DNA of 28,805 nt from a virus. Of the stretch, positions 9,515 to 17,052 are shown piece after piece. Both the position numbers and the translations under genes were made by a program. The stretch's first letter is position 1. Each line of letters opens with the position of its first letter. The notes under the pieces were generated by a model. That model ran no database searches. It saw only the letters and a program-made list of their open reading frames with translations, and had not been told where the DNA came from. The stretch is from positions 1-28,805 of the IMG/VR virus record IMGVR_UViG_3300042141_000103; one strand, given 5' to 3'.

Positions 9515-9795
9515 CAGAAGTTCCCTCCGTCAGTGAGTTGAATCTCAGCGTAGTCGGCCCACTTCGAGCCGTTGTATCGAAGCACGTCACCATCGGCGGC
9601 CGACGTGATCTGCACGTCCGTGAGCCCGGCGAGCGTCGATGAGCCGACCTCGCCGCCAGCGCCCGCCGGTCCCTGCGGCCCGATGCCCGCGAGCACGGTC
9701 GCCGAGATCGCCACGGGCGACACCGCGACGCTCGCGCCGCTTTCGGTCACGCTTGCCGTGATCGGTGATCCCGAGACGCTCGCCGTAATGCTCAC
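9514..9795 (-). CDS. Small fibre-like structural protein with short collagen-like segment
   Basis: The 93-residue protein is proposed to start with GTG at 9795, because GGAGG lies eight bases upstream and the GTGA overlap couples it to the previous gene; the longer frame to 9867 has no such site. It has a Ser/Val/Ala-rich beta N-terminal half, a collagen-like GIGPQGPAGAGG (about residues 39-50), and a C-terminal DGDVLRYNGSKWADYAEIQL ending in LTDGGNF. The last segment is common in phage fibre and spike proteins. Collagen-like Gly-X-Y is only a few triplets, enough for a hinge or trimer register. Confidence 0.78.
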   Translation of the reverse strand: MSITASVSGSPITASVTESGASVAVSPVAISATVLAGIGPQGPAGAGGEVGSSTLAGLTDVQITSAADGDVLRYNGSKWADYAEIQLTDGGNF

Positions 9796-10127
9796 CGTGT
9801 CACCTCCAGTACGCCGGATAGTGCGGTGCGAGTGACCGCACCGGGTGCGATCCACCGCAACGACCAAGCATAGGAACCAGATGCAAGCGCCGAGGTTTCG
9901 TTCTCTTGAAGCGAGATCGACACCGTGCCCGCAGTCGCCGAGACGACCGAGCAGGTGAAGTCGTCCACGCTGGTGCCGTCCACGAGCGACGTGATGCCCG
10001 CCGTGACCGTGTAGCCGGTGAGGCTGAACGCCGCCGTGCCCTGCGAGAGCGTGACGGTGGCCGAGAACTCGTCGCCCTGGCGAGTCTTCAACGCGAGCTG
10101 ACCGGGGAGCAGGCTGAATTCGGCCAT
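9792..10127 (-). CDS. Small baseplate/adaptor-like protein
   Basis: The 111-residue protein begins MAEFSLLPGQLALKTRQGDE and continues with FSATVTLSQGTAAFSLTGYT, a pattern resembling the N-terminal beta domain of BppU-like baseplate upper proteins, in which a short beta-sandwich anchors receptor-binding proteins. The remainder is also beta-rich and ends GVLEVTR. ATG at 10127 has GGAGA nine bases upstream. It is just upstream of the fibre genes, consistent with an adaptor role. Confidence in the family is moderate because no catalytic or invariant residues are available to test it. Confidence 0.72.
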   Translation of the reverse strand: MAEFSLLPGQLALKTRQGDEFSATVTLSQGTAAFSLTGYTVTAGITSLVDGTSVDDFTCSVVSATAGTVSISLQENETSALASGSYAWSLRWIAPGAVTRTALSGVLEVTR

Positions 10128-10128
10128 G

Positions 10129-10398
10129 TCACTTCTCCTGCACCGGGGCGGCGACCTTGTACTGCGTCTCGCGTGCGTTCGGCTGCAAGGCATAGAGCAG
10201 GCGGGTCTGCTCTTGCACCGCCGAGGCGATCTCCCGCTGCGTCTCGCCGAGTTGCGTGAGGAACTGCCGATGAGCCTCGACGAGCGGAAGCAGAACGTCC
10301 TGTCGCATGACGTAGCCGACCGCCACGGCCACGAGCACCGGGAAGCCCCAGCGCTCCATGATCGAGTGCAGGCTCGTCGTGACTTCCTCTCGCGTCAT
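10129..10398 (-). CDS. Small membrane protein, holin-like
   Basis: The 89-residue protein begins MTREEVTTSLHS and has one hydrophobic segment, WGFPVLVAVAVGYVM (about residues 17-31), followed by a long charged helix (LLPLVEAHRQFLTQLGETQR) that looks like a coiled coil. Class III-like holins and holin-associated proteins can have a single membrane segment and a charged tail, so a lysis role is plausible from size and position between a membrane protein and the tail genes, but is not proven. Start at 10398 is preferred over a longer one because GGAG lies about nine bases upstream and the ATGA overlap couples it to the preceding gene. Confidence 0.6.
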   Translation of the reverse strand: MTREEVTTSLHSIMERWGFPVLVAVAVGYVMRQDVLLPLVEAHRQFLTQLGETQREIASAVQEQTRLLYALQPNARETQYKVAAPVQEK

Positions 10399-10754
10399 CG
10401 AGTCAACTCCTGTTGCCACGCCGCCATGAGAACGCGATTGACACTACGTTCGAGCCACCATTTCACGATGATTTGCACGATCGCATTGACGATCGCACCG
10501 AGCATGAGCGTCCAGAAGAACCCGTATTCCTGCGGCTCGCGGCCCGACTGCCACTGGTGGGCTCGCTTCACCTTCCCGGCGATCGACATCGCCACGATGT
10601 CGCGGCCCTCCTCGCTCTCGGCGTGGCCCAGGTACTCGCCCTCCCAGTTCTCGATCGCGAGCGTCGTCAGGTCGTGTACGGTCTCTCTCCCCACCATGTA
10701 TTTCCGCATGGGGAGTCGCTTCCACACGTGTTCGTAGAGCTCGTCGCGGGTCAT
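10395..10754 (-). CDS. Unknown protein with C-terminal membrane segment
   Basis: I do not recognise this 119-residue protein. It starts MTRDELYEHVWKRLP, with a soluble charged part up to about residue 80. A hydrophobic segment near FFWTLMLGAIVNAIVQIIV (about residues 83-101) is followed by a basic, amphipathic C-terminus (KWWLERSVNRVL). GGAG is five bases upstream of ATG 10754. It is coupled by ATGA overlaps on both sides, to the lipoprotein gene and to the holin-like gene, which suggests a membrane-associated lysis or envelope function. Nothing more specific can be claimed. Confidence 0.65.
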   Translation of the reverse strand: MTRDELYEHVWKRLPMRKYMVGRETVHDLTTLAIENWEGEYLGHAESEEGRDIVAMSIAGKVKRAHQWQSGREPQEYGFFWTLMLGAIVNAIVQIIVKWWLERSVNRVLMAAWQQELTR

Positions 10755-11005
10755 AGGACTCCGTCTCCACCGCACGGCTGACACGGGACGCGAACCCTCC
10801 CGTCACCGACGTACCCGCGCCCGTCGCAGTTCGAGCACTTGCCGCCCGGCGTTGGCGGCACGGGCGTCGGTGCGACCTCATGACGCAGGCGGATCACCTC
10901 GCGTGCCGTCTCGGCTGCGAGGTCCGCAGTGATCGCGGCATCGTCACGCGGCAGCGATGCCACGCATCCCACGAGCACGATCGTGAACGCGACGAGCCAT
11001 CTCAT
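10751..11005 (-). CDS. Small lipoprotein with DnaJ-like zinc-knuckle tail
   Basis: The 84-residue protein begins with a signal peptide, MRWLVAFTIVLVGC, where LVGC is a lipobox with Cys14 as the lipidation site. A helical middle (about residues 22-42) is followed by a Pro-rich linker (TPVPPTPGG) and a terminal CSNCDGRGYVGD...CQPCGGDG, two CxxC pairs like half of the DnaJ zinc domain. Small outer-membrane lipoproteins of similar size are spanin components (Rz1-like), but Rz1 proteins do not usually end in zinc knuckles, so I only note the parallel. Start ATG at 11005 overlaps the upstream stop as ATGA. It lies between the protease gene and membrane protein genes. Confidence 0.72.
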   Translation of the reverse strand: MRWLVAFTIVLVGCVASLPRDDAAITADLAAETAREVIRLRHEVAPTPVPPTPGGKCSNCDGRGYVGDGRVRVPCQPCGGDGVL

Positions 11006-11934
11006 CCGAGGATGTCTCCGGTCCAGTTGGGGATCTGCGTCTTCTTGAACCCGCTGTACCCGGCGTAGACGTAGCTGTCGCGACCCGAGAGCATCCGGGT
11101 GCACACCTCGGCGTCGATGTAGAATGAGCAATTCCGCACCGCCGTCGGCATGTTCTCGGGGTAGTGCTTGCCGGTCGTGTTCGAGTCGCCCCATGAGTTC
11201 ATGCAGAGCAGCCCCGGACGACTGCCCCACCTGACCGCAGCCAGGCACATGCAGTGCCACCACGTCCCGCCGGGTTTGCAGAACCCATCGGCGTCGCGGG
11301 ACATCGAGAAGCCCTGTCCGCTGCACACGACGACGGGATAGCCGTTCTGGATCGCCGCTGCCGCCTGCTCGAAGTCCACAGCGAGCGTAACCTCGGAGCA
11401 CCGCCGCTCCTTCGCGAACGGTTCGAGCTCATTCGGCACGCCGTTGCGGCCCCACGAGCGATCGCGTTCTGCCTTGCCGCTCTCGGCGATGACGACCGAG
11501 CCGTACTCGACGCCGTAGTGCAGGCACCCGAGCTCGCGGATCGCCTTGGCAGCGTGGAAGCCTGTGGACCCGTCGCCGCCGTTGTTCACGGTCTTGCCGC
11601 GAGCCTCGACGCGAGAGAACCCGTACAGAGAACTTTCGATCGTGCGACCACGCCAGACCTCGGGCTCGCGTCGGTAGACGATGTCGCAAGCGCTCGTGAG
11701 ATCCACCGCGAGGCTCGCACCCCAGCCGACGCACGAGCCGACCATGCCTTGCGAGCCACGCTTCCAGTTCGGCGAGCACTGGAGCAGGGCGGGCCAGAGG
11801 TGCGTCTCGGTCTTGCCGTCAGCGATTAGGTCCGGTCCCGCCTGGGCGAGCGTCGGACGCGGCAGCGTCGAGGCGAACGCCTCGGCACCGGCCGGATCGG
11901 GGTCGTACCCGAATGCGTGAGCGTCGAGTGCCAC
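11002..11934 (-). CDS. Papain-like (C1 family) cysteine peptidase
   Basis: The 310-residue protein has the papain active-site set: oxyanion Gln62 in the SQGMVGSCVGWG motif with catalytic Cys68, catalytic His227 in GGTWWHCMC, and Asn246 in CMNSWGD. No signal peptide is evident and no prodomain beyond about 50 residues. Papain-fold enzymes of phages may be structural proteases, prohead-type proteases, lysis enzymes or effectors; the position next to membrane proteins and a lipoprotein favours lysis or envelope use by inference. GTG at 11934 is the start; the preceding gene's stop lies 3 nt upstream, so it is tightly coupled. The final segment ends WTGDILG. Confidence 0.85.
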   Translation of the reverse strand: MALDAHAFGYDPDPAGAEAFASTLPRPTLAQAGPDLIADGKTETHLWPALLQCSPNWKRGSQGMVGSCVGWGASLAVDLTSACDIVYRREPEVWRGRTIESSLYGFSRVEARGKTVNNGGDGSTGFHAAKAIRELGCLHYGVEYGSVVIAESGKAERDRSWGRNGVPNELEPFAKERRCSEVTLAVDFEQAAAAIQNGYPVVVCSGQGFSMSRDADGFCKPGGTWWHCMCLAAVRWGSRPGLLCMNSWGDSNTTGKHYPENMPTAVRNCSFYIDAEVCTRMLSGRDSYVYAGYSGFKKTQIPNWTGDILG

Positions 11935-11937
11935 GTG

Positions 11938-12540
11938 TCACCTCGCAGCCCACGCCAGAGCACGCACGAGAGCCACGTACCGCTCACGCAGCGACGCATC
12001 GACCGCCACGTCATCGAGCCCGAGCACCTCGGCGAATGCCGCCTCAACGCCGTCCTTCAGCCCCGGATACTTGCCGGGCGCGACGCCAGCGATGCGACGC
12101 CACGCCACGTCGAGTGCGACGACTTGAAACGCACGCAGCGCCCGCACGTCCGCGAGCACGGGCGTCGAGTGGACGTTGTCGGCCGCGACGACGATGCCCG
12201 ACTTCAGCCACGTCTCGGCCCATGTCGCACGGTCACGCATCGACGCCGACGCGAGGGCGGTCTTGACGGGTGCGACGAGCCGCCGTAGTTCCGGCGTGGG
12301 CTCCTCGACCTCGATCACGACCTGGGCCTCGGGCGTCGGCAGCATCGGCATCGGCACTTTGCCCCACGCGGCGGCGATGAGCAGCCCAGCCGCAGCGACG
12401 CGGGTCAGGTAGCCGCTGTGCTGCCTGACGGCTTCGGCGGCTGCGGTGGCCGCAGCGCGGATTTGCCCAGCGTACGGCGCAGCGATGAGAGCAACCGCAG
12501 CAGCGACGGCGAGGATGCGTAGAAGTGCATCGTGGTTCAT
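11938..12540 (-). CDS. Unknown membrane-anchored protein
   Basis: The 200-residue protein starts MNHDALLRILAVAAAVALIA, an N-terminal hydrophobic helix, with a second hydrophobic stretch around residues 48-59 (VAAAGLLIAAAWG). The rest is a soluble Ala-rich helical domain ending LVRALAWAAR. The two helices suggest anchoring in the host membrane. There is no recognised catalytic motif. Start ATG at 12540 overlaps the previous stop as ATGA; longer in-frame starts add only out-of-character sequence from the upstream gene's other frame. It is the first gene of the putative lysis/envelope cassette, just upstream of the papain-like peptidase. Function unassigned. Confidence 0.72.
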   Translation of the reverse strand: MNHDALLRILAVAAAVALIAAPYAGQIRAAATAAAEAVRQHSGYLTRVAAAGLLIAAAWGKVPMPMLPTPEAQVVIEVEEPTPELRRLVAPVKTALASASMRDRATWAETWLKSGIVVAADNVHSTPVLADVRALRAFQVVALDVAWRRIAGVAPGKYPGLKDGVEAAFAEVLGLDDVAVDASLRERYVALVRALAWAAR

Positions 12541-12842
12541 TTGACGCCCACTTGGAACAGGCAGAACCGGACCAACGCCTCGCCTTCGCTCGTCTTCAGG
12601 ACCGCTGCAACGTGCCGCACGAGCTCGTCGTCGAGCTTCGCGTCGGTCTGCTGCGCGATCCACTCGCACGCGTCCGCTACGACCAACCCCTTTTTGTACG
12701 GGTCGATCTCGCTGATGAACGCACGGGCGTAGTTCACGACCGGCGAATACTTCTGGAGAAGGCGAAGCGCATCCCAGAACGACAGCGTCGCGCCGTACTG
12801 CGTGATCTCGTCGGGCGTGGCACCGAGCTCGCGAGCGTCCAT
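12537..12842 (-). CDS. Small unknown phage protein
   Basis: I do not recognise this 101-residue protein. It begins MDARELGATPDEITQYGATL, is mainly helical, and has a central segment (SEIDPYKKGLVVADACEWIA) and an end FCLFQVGVK. No transmembrane span, signal or catalytic motif is visible. ATG at 12842 is preceded by GGAG about eight bases upstream, in a leader that also contains a GGGGAATCCCCC inverted repeat at about 12852-12870, so the ribosome site may be partly sequestered. It is coupled to the next gene by ATGA. It sits in the late region downstream of a small HTH-like gene. Confidence 0.72.
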   Translation of the reverse strand: MDARELGATPDEITQYGATLSFWDALRLLQKYSPVVNYARAFISEIDPYKKGLVVADACEWIAQQTDAKLDDELVRHVAAVLKTSEGEALVRFCLFQVGVK

Positions 12843-12886
12843 AGCACGATCTCCGGGGGATTCCCCGAGTCTGCCACGCTATCCCC

Positions 12887-13282
12887 CTAGCCTTGCAGTT
12901 CGTCTCGGACGAACCTCTGGACGATGTCCTTCGCTTTGATCCACCGAAGCATCCCCTCGCTCGGCGTCGTCGCCATCGTGCGATCGAGGCGTTGCTGCTC
13001 GGTCCACATCGCCTGCACGCACGTCGCACGGGCGGCGATCTGCGGAGCCAGCGACAGGCTCTCGCGGCTCGCCCGTTCCTCCTCGTCGTCGGGGCCGGGA
13101 TCACGGGGCGGCTTGTAGCGGAGCGAGCGGTCGTGACGCTTCGGTAGATGCCACACGTCGCGCAGCCGGATCAGTTGATCTTTTGCGATCGTCCAGTGCG
13201 TGCAGATTTCCGCCATCGGCATCTGCGACTCCCACTGCACGCGGAGGATCGCGGCGTCAATTGTCGCCGTGTTGCCGGGCAT
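12887..13282 (-). CDS. Small protein with GcrA/HTH-like N-terminus
   Basis: The 131-residue protein begins MPGNTATIDAAILRVQWESQ, followed by MPMAEICTHWTIAKDQLIRL, a pattern like the short helix-turn-helix of GcrA-type or small phage terminase/HTH proteins that pair a W-rich helix with a recognition helix. The middle is charged and acidic (PRDPGPDDEEER) and the end helical (EGMLRWIKAKDIVQRFVRDE). A regulator or DNA-binding role is a guess from this pattern only. The start at 13282 overlaps the preceding glycosyltransferase-like gene by 26 nt, more than the usual 4 here. A 44-nt gap with an inverted repeat follows. Confidence 0.68.
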   Translation of the reverse strand: MPGNTATIDAAILRVQWESQMPMAEICTHWTIAKDQLIRLRDVWHLPKRHDRSLRYKPPRDPGPDDEEERASRESLSLAPQIAARATCVQAMWTEQQRLDRTMATTPSEGMLRWIKAKDIVQRFVRDELQG

Positions 13283-14126
13283 CGCGTGGTGTCCAGTAGG
13301 AGACGCAACGGCTCGATGGGTTCAGCCCGAATCGCCAGCCGGGTCGCTGAATGCTGCGATGCAGAACGACGTGCTCGCAGTCGTCGCCGCCGTACGTCCC
13401 CCTGAGATATTCACGTGCGTCATACACGGCGAGTTGTCCGAACGCCGACCGCATCTCGACCGGCGGCGAGCCGACCGGCGGGTGCCAGTGATGCACCCAA
13501 GTCTGGTCACGCCTTCTCCAGTGATTGAGCCTCATGGCGAATGCGTCGTACTGGATCGCGTGCCCGTTGTGCTCTGCCCACGAGTAGCTCGCGAGCCCGT
13601 ACCACGACTCGTCGTCCTCCATGTGTGCGATGCTCGTCGCCACGCCGTCAATGCTCCAGCCGCCCCAAGCGTCGGAGTCGAACGCCACGACGTAGTCGCA
13701 CGGCTCGCCGTGCCTCACCCACCACTGGCACTGCGTGCGGTACTCGGCAAGGGCGATCGTCCGCTCCGTGGCGATCGTGTGCGAAAGGTGCGGCCGGTGG
13801 TTGACGTTGAGCGACACCTGCCGCTGGGTGCCGTCGGCCCACGCCGCGAGCACGTCCTTCGTCTCGTCGGTCGAGTCGTTCTCGAAGATGTACGCCGACC
13901 ACGAGCGGAACATCGCGCCCGTCTCTTCGACGAGCGAGAGCGTCTGCGGGAGCCAGGGCATCGAGTTTCTTGCGATGGCGACGAGTGAGACTGTCCGCTC
14001 AGCGGCGATCCGTCTCCCGGCCGCCACGTCGAGTGCATACTGCTCCGCGAACTCCTCGTCTGGCGGGAGCAGCACGTCGGGCCGGTGAGCCTCGATGTCG
14101 GCGGCGGTGATGGTGAAGGTCGTCAT
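13257..14126 (-). CDS. GT-A-type glycosyltransferase-like protein
   Basis: The 289-residue protein has an N-terminal IAARNS-like strand (SLVAIARNSMPWLP, about residues 47-60), the nucleotide-binding FENDSTDETK (about 81-90), and the DxD motif AFDSDAWGG (Asp150, Asp152). Downstream it carries HWHPP and RWGF-like segments with several Trp and His residues. The acceptor could be the host envelope glycan or virion protein; neither is shown. It is the last of a row of four transferase-like genes plus a methyltransferase. ATGA couples it to the next gene (stop at 14123). Confidence 0.78.
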   Translation of the reverse strand: MTTFTITAADIEAHRPDVLLPPDEEFAEQYALDVAAGRRIAAERTVSLVAIARNSMPWLPQTLSLVEETGAMFRSWSAYIFENDSTDETKDVLAAWADGTQRQVSLNVNHRPHLSHTIATERTIALAEYRTQCQWWVRHGEPCDYVVAFDSDAWGGWSIDGVATSIAHMEDDESWYGLASYSWAEHNGHAIQYDAFAMRLNHWRRRDQTWVHHWHPPVGSPPVEMRSAFGQLAVYDAREYLRGTYGGDDCEHVVLHRSIQRPGWRFGLNPSSRCVSYWTPRDARQHGDN

Positions 14127-14896
14127 ATCCCCACGTCATCCGCCGTCGCCCCGATGGCGAACGGGAAGAACTCCTGTAAGTTCACCGGCCCGCTCGTCGT
14201 TTGCAGCCGATGCCACGCATCGGTCAAGCCCGTGTACCCGTAGTAGTCCTGCTTCATCGCGATCTGCTGCTCGGTCGTGTAGGCGTAGTGGTCGAACACG
14301 AGCCCCGCAGCCTCGGTGCTTTCGATCGTGACGCACCGGTCAAACCCGGTGACGATCGGCGGCTCGTGTCGGAGGAATCGCATGCCCGGCCCCCAGCGCC
14401 ACGCCCGCAGCCATTCGAGGTCGCCGCGAGCCCAGCCGCTCGTCGATGTCAGGAGCTTCGACGGCCCGACCCAGTAGCGGCACGCGAACCGTGCGGCGGT
14501 CGCCACGGGTTGCTGAAGCATCAGCCGGTAAATCCGCTCAAGTTGCCACGCCTGCCAGATCTCGTCGCTGTCTACCTGCATGACGACGCCGCCCTCGACG
14601 CCTTCGAGGGCTCGGGCGATCATCGCGATCTTGCCGTCCCACGGTGAGTGCCGCCACGAGCAGGTGACGCCGGGCGTGTTGTTCACGGCCCGCACGTACT
14701 CATGCGTCCCGTCCACGCTGACGTAGTCCCGATGCCAGCGATCCGGCATCGTCTGACACCACGCGGTGCAGTGCGTCGGTGCAGCGACGCCTTCGACGAT
14801 CCGCCACTGCCACGGGATCGACAGTTGACGAAGCGTCGCGAGGTGCTGCTCGATGTACGGCTCGCCGTTCAAGACGAGCGTGAAGAGCGTCAGCAT
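14123..14896 (-). CDS. GT-A-type glycosyltransferase-like protein
   Basis: The 257-residue protein starts MLTLFTLVLNGEPYIEQHLA, a typical family-2 style first strand and helix. The second half of the N-terminal domain ends at VVMQVDSDEIW (Asp109, Asp111), the expected DxD. WRHSPWDGKI and WGPGMRFLRHEPP segments follow. A start at 14896 is chosen because translation from further upstream gives basic low-complexity sequence in another gene's frame. It overlaps the preceding gene by 7 nt. Substrates cannot be deduced. It is closely packed with the neighbouring transferases, which suggests they act on one glycan. Confidence 0.78.
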   Translation of the reverse strand: MLTLFTLVLNGEPYIEQHLATLRQLSIPWQWRIVEGVAAPTHCTAWCQTMPDRWHRDYVSVDGTHEYVRAVNNTPGVTCSWRHSPWDGKIAMIARALEGVEGGVVMQVDSDEIWQAWQLERIYRLMLQQPVATAARFACRYWVGPSKLLTSTSGWARGDLEWLRAWRWGPGMRFLRHEPPIVTGFDRCVTIESTEAAGLVFDHYAYTTEQQIAMKQDYYGYTGLTDAWHRLQTTSGPVNLQEFFPFAIGATADDVGI

Positions 14897-15495
14897 TTCC
14901 AGAGCGGCGATCGCCGCCCCTCCCAGTTGACCGCCTCGACGCCGCAGTGACCGACCGTCATCGGCAGCACGACGCACGACGCGAACTGCTGTGCGAACGA
15001 CAGGTCGCAGAGCTCGGCCGTGCGTGACCACTCTGGGTAGAGCACGTGCCGCCGGTAGAGCTGGAAGAATCCGGCGAACATCGAGGCGTATGCCTTGTTC
15101 GGCTTGCCGTCCATGAGCCGCTCGGGCGTGTGGAAATCCACGCGCCTCGCACCGTAGAGCGTCTCTGGATTCGTCGCGTCCTGCTCGATGATCTCGCGTG
15201 CGTTCGTCGGCACCATCACGTCGGCGTCGATGAGCAGATACCACGCATCAGGGTACGCGGCGTGAAGGTGCTCTTGGGCGAACCGGATCGCGCCGGACTT
15301 GTTGAACGCTGCGCCGTCGGCGTGCCACCCGTCATAGATTAGCGCAGTCGCCTCAGCTTTCTCGGCAACAGCGATGCTCGCGTCGTTCGTCTCCGTGACA
15401 ACGCAGACGCCCGTGACCTGACCGGCAAGGCAGTTGAGTGAAATCGCCAGGTAGTCGGCGTAGTTCACGCTGGTCGTGATCGCGTAGATGTCCAT
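14890..15495 (-). CDS. Small glycosyltransferase-like protein
   Basis: The 201-residue protein starts MDIYAITTSVNYADYLAISL with a Rossmann-like first strand. A WYLLIDADVMVP motif carries DxD at Asp90 and Asp92, typical of nucleotide-sugar transferases. A short alpha-beta fold fits a compact GT-A enzyme. The start at 15495 follows the TGATG overlap with the methyltransferase stop. Substrate unknown. Confidence 0.75.
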   Translation of the reverse strand: MDIYAITTSVNYADYLAISLNCLAGQVTGVCVVTETNDASIAVAEKAEATALIYDGWHADGAAFNKSGAIRFAQEHLHAAYPDAWYLLIDADVMVPTNAREIIEQDATNPETLYGARRVDFHTPERLMDGKPNKAYASMFAGFFQLYRRHVLYPEWSRTAELCDLSFAQQFASCVVLPMTVGHCGVEAVNWEGRRSPLWKC

Positions 15496-16064
15496 CACTC
15501 GCCCCGCTTCACGGCGATGACTTGCCACTCACGATGCAAGACCTCGACGCACTCGCCGTAGAGCGCGAGGAACGAGTCGATCGCGGGCTTCGGCGTCGGC
15601 AGATGCTGCCGGTGCGGGTGCGGGTCGCGCCATTCGTAGTCGTCCCACACGATGACAGCGCCGACCTTGAGCAGCCGCCACGCGAGGACGGTGTCTTCGA
15701 GGACCGTGCGGCCCTCGTGCCCGCCGTCGATGTAGATGCCGTCGAACATCCGATGCTCGGCGAGAGCACGGGCGAGGAACACGTGCGAGCGTCCGCGAAA
15801 CTTCTCGGCACGCCCGGCGAGGTTGGCGTCGAACCGACCCTCGGGATTCTCAGAGGAGTAGCCGTCGAACGGGCCGCCCCAGGTATCGACGCACGTGATC
15901 ACGTCGCCGGACTTCAGTGCCTCATCGAGCATCCAGCACGCGGAGCGGCCCTCGTGCGAGCCGATCTCGAGCCAGCGGCACGGGTGCGGCAGGCGTGGCA
16001 GCACGTGCTCGCGCCACGAATTCGTGCGCATCGAGAACCAGTCGTGCGTGAACTGGTAGCTCAT
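15495..16064 (-). CDS. Class I SAM-dependent methyltransferase
   Basis: The 189-residue protein has the SAM-binding motif LEIGSHEGRSACWM (about residues 32-45), the acidic strand VITCVDTWGG (about 55-64), the MFDGIYIDGGHEGR stretch (about 106-119), and VGAVIVWDDYEW (about 134-145), the pattern of O-methyltransferases such as Methyltransf_24. Glycan methylation is consistent with its place between transferase genes. The start at 16064 comes from the ATGA overlap; upstream residues of the frame are low-complexity. The acceptor is unknown. Confidence 0.85.
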   Translation of the reverse strand: MSYQFTHDWFSMRTNSWREHVLPRLPHPCRWLEIGSHEGRSACWMLDEALKSGDVITCVDTWGGPFDGYSSENPEGRFDANLAGRAEKFRGRSHVFLARALAEHRMFDGIYIDGGHEGRTVLEDTVLAWRLLKVGAVIVWDDYEWRDPHPHRQHLPTPKPAIDSFLALYGECVEVLHREWQVIAVKRGE

Positions 16065-16657
16065 GTGACCACCCGCCCCAGGTGCTCGCGGATCAACTCG
16101 CATCGGATGTCGGGCGGATTGCCGCACGGGTGGTACACAAAGTCGCCGTGCTGCCAGTGGTTCGTCTGTCCGAGATGCACTGAGTTGAAAGCCCGTTTCG
16201 GCGCGATCGTCATGCGATCCGCCAGCCGCTCGCGGTGCTTCATCAGCCACTGCTGGACGTTCCACTCCATCGAGCGCCACTCGTCCTCTGCCGCGACAAT
16301 CTCGGCGAGCAGCGACCGCGTACCGTCAGTTGCACACCACACGATCGACCCGCCGTTCACAAGGGCGTGAGCGCCGATGCCCTCCTCGCAGATCGTCATG
16401 TGCGGCCCGAGCTCGGGCACGTCCTCGATCCTGGTCGTCAGGTTCGTGATGACGCAGTCGGCATCGAGCGTCCACACGAGGTCATGGTGCTCGAGCAGTT
16501 GCCCGATCCGCCAGAAGTTCGCAAGCGACTGCGAGTACGCCTCGCATCGCCACACCATCGTGTAGTCGTGCCTCACGCAGTACGCGAGACGGTTCGCGAC
16601 GGTGAGCTCTGCCCACGGCGTGCCGACGCCAGCGCTCGTGAAGATCGCCACGCTCAT
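16061..16657 (-). CDS. Glycosyltransferase-like protein (GT34-like pattern)
   Basis: The 198-residue protein starts MSVAIFTSAGVGTPWAELTV and has HDYTMVWRCEAYSQSLANFW (about residues 30-49), then DLVWTLDADCVITNL (Asp65, Asp67). The arrangement of an early W/Y-rich segment before a WxLDAD motif resembles galactosyl/mannosyl transferase families such as GMA12/MNN10. HLGQTNHWQHGDFVYHP near the end provides the late His often involved in metal binding. ATGA overlaps at both ends couple it to RusA and the methyltransferase. Substrate unknown. Confidence 0.76.
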   Translation of the reverse strand: MSVAIFTSAGVGTPWAELTVANRLAYCVRHDYTMVWRCEAYSQSLANFWRIGQLLEHHDLVWTLDADCVITNLTTRIEDVPELGPHMTICEEGIGAHALVNGGSIVWCATDGTRSLLAEIVAAEDEWRSMEWNVQQWLMKHRERLADRMTIAPKRAFNSVHLGQTNHWQHGDFVYHPCGNPPDIRCELIREHLGRVVT

Positions 16658-17052
16658 GTGATTCGCACCGTCGTGCGACCTTCTGTGCCCCACGATTTCT
16701 CGACGACGAGCCGTGCGACGTGCGTGTCGTCGCCCATCACGTCCTGCAATGCGTCGAGCACCGCCTTGCCCAGGTTGTCCACGTCGGGACGCGGCAACGC
16801 CGGTGCGGTTGCTTTGACGCCCGACTTCGTGAGGTGCGACTTCGGTCGTGCGAACACCGCGTCGATGACGACGCTGACGGGTCGCGACTGCTCGCGGAGC
16901 CCGGCGACGCTCGCCGCCAGGGCGATCGCTTGTCGGTAGGCGTGGACCGGGTGGCTCTTCGGCACGTACGCGCGAGCGAACCCGCCAGCGGTGGACACTC
17001 GCGGGCGCGGCTGCGGCACTGGGTCGCCGAGGATTGAGAGCGTGATGGTCAC
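16654..17052 (-). CDS. rusA: RusA-family Holliday junction resolvase
   Basis: RusA-type endonucleases cut branched DNA, in phages often before packaging. The 132-residue protein begins VTITLSILGDPVPQPRPRVS (GTG start at 17052). It contains the RusA signature PDVDNLGKAVLDALQD (about residues 88-103), in which Asp89 and Asp91 are expected metal ligands, and a second conserved part MGDDTHVARLVVEKSWG. The length matches the family (about 120-140). The GTG start is chosen because GTGA couples it to the upstream gene and the ILGDPVPQPR strand begins there; longer in-frame starts give basic low-complexity sequence. Confidence 0.92.
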   Translation of the reverse strand: MTITLSILGDPVPQPRPRVSTAGGFARAYVPKSHPVHAYRQAIALAASVAGLREQSRPVSVVIDAVFARPKSHLTKSGVKATAPALPRPDVDNLGKAVLDALQDVMGDDTHVARLVVEKSWGTEGRTTVRIT

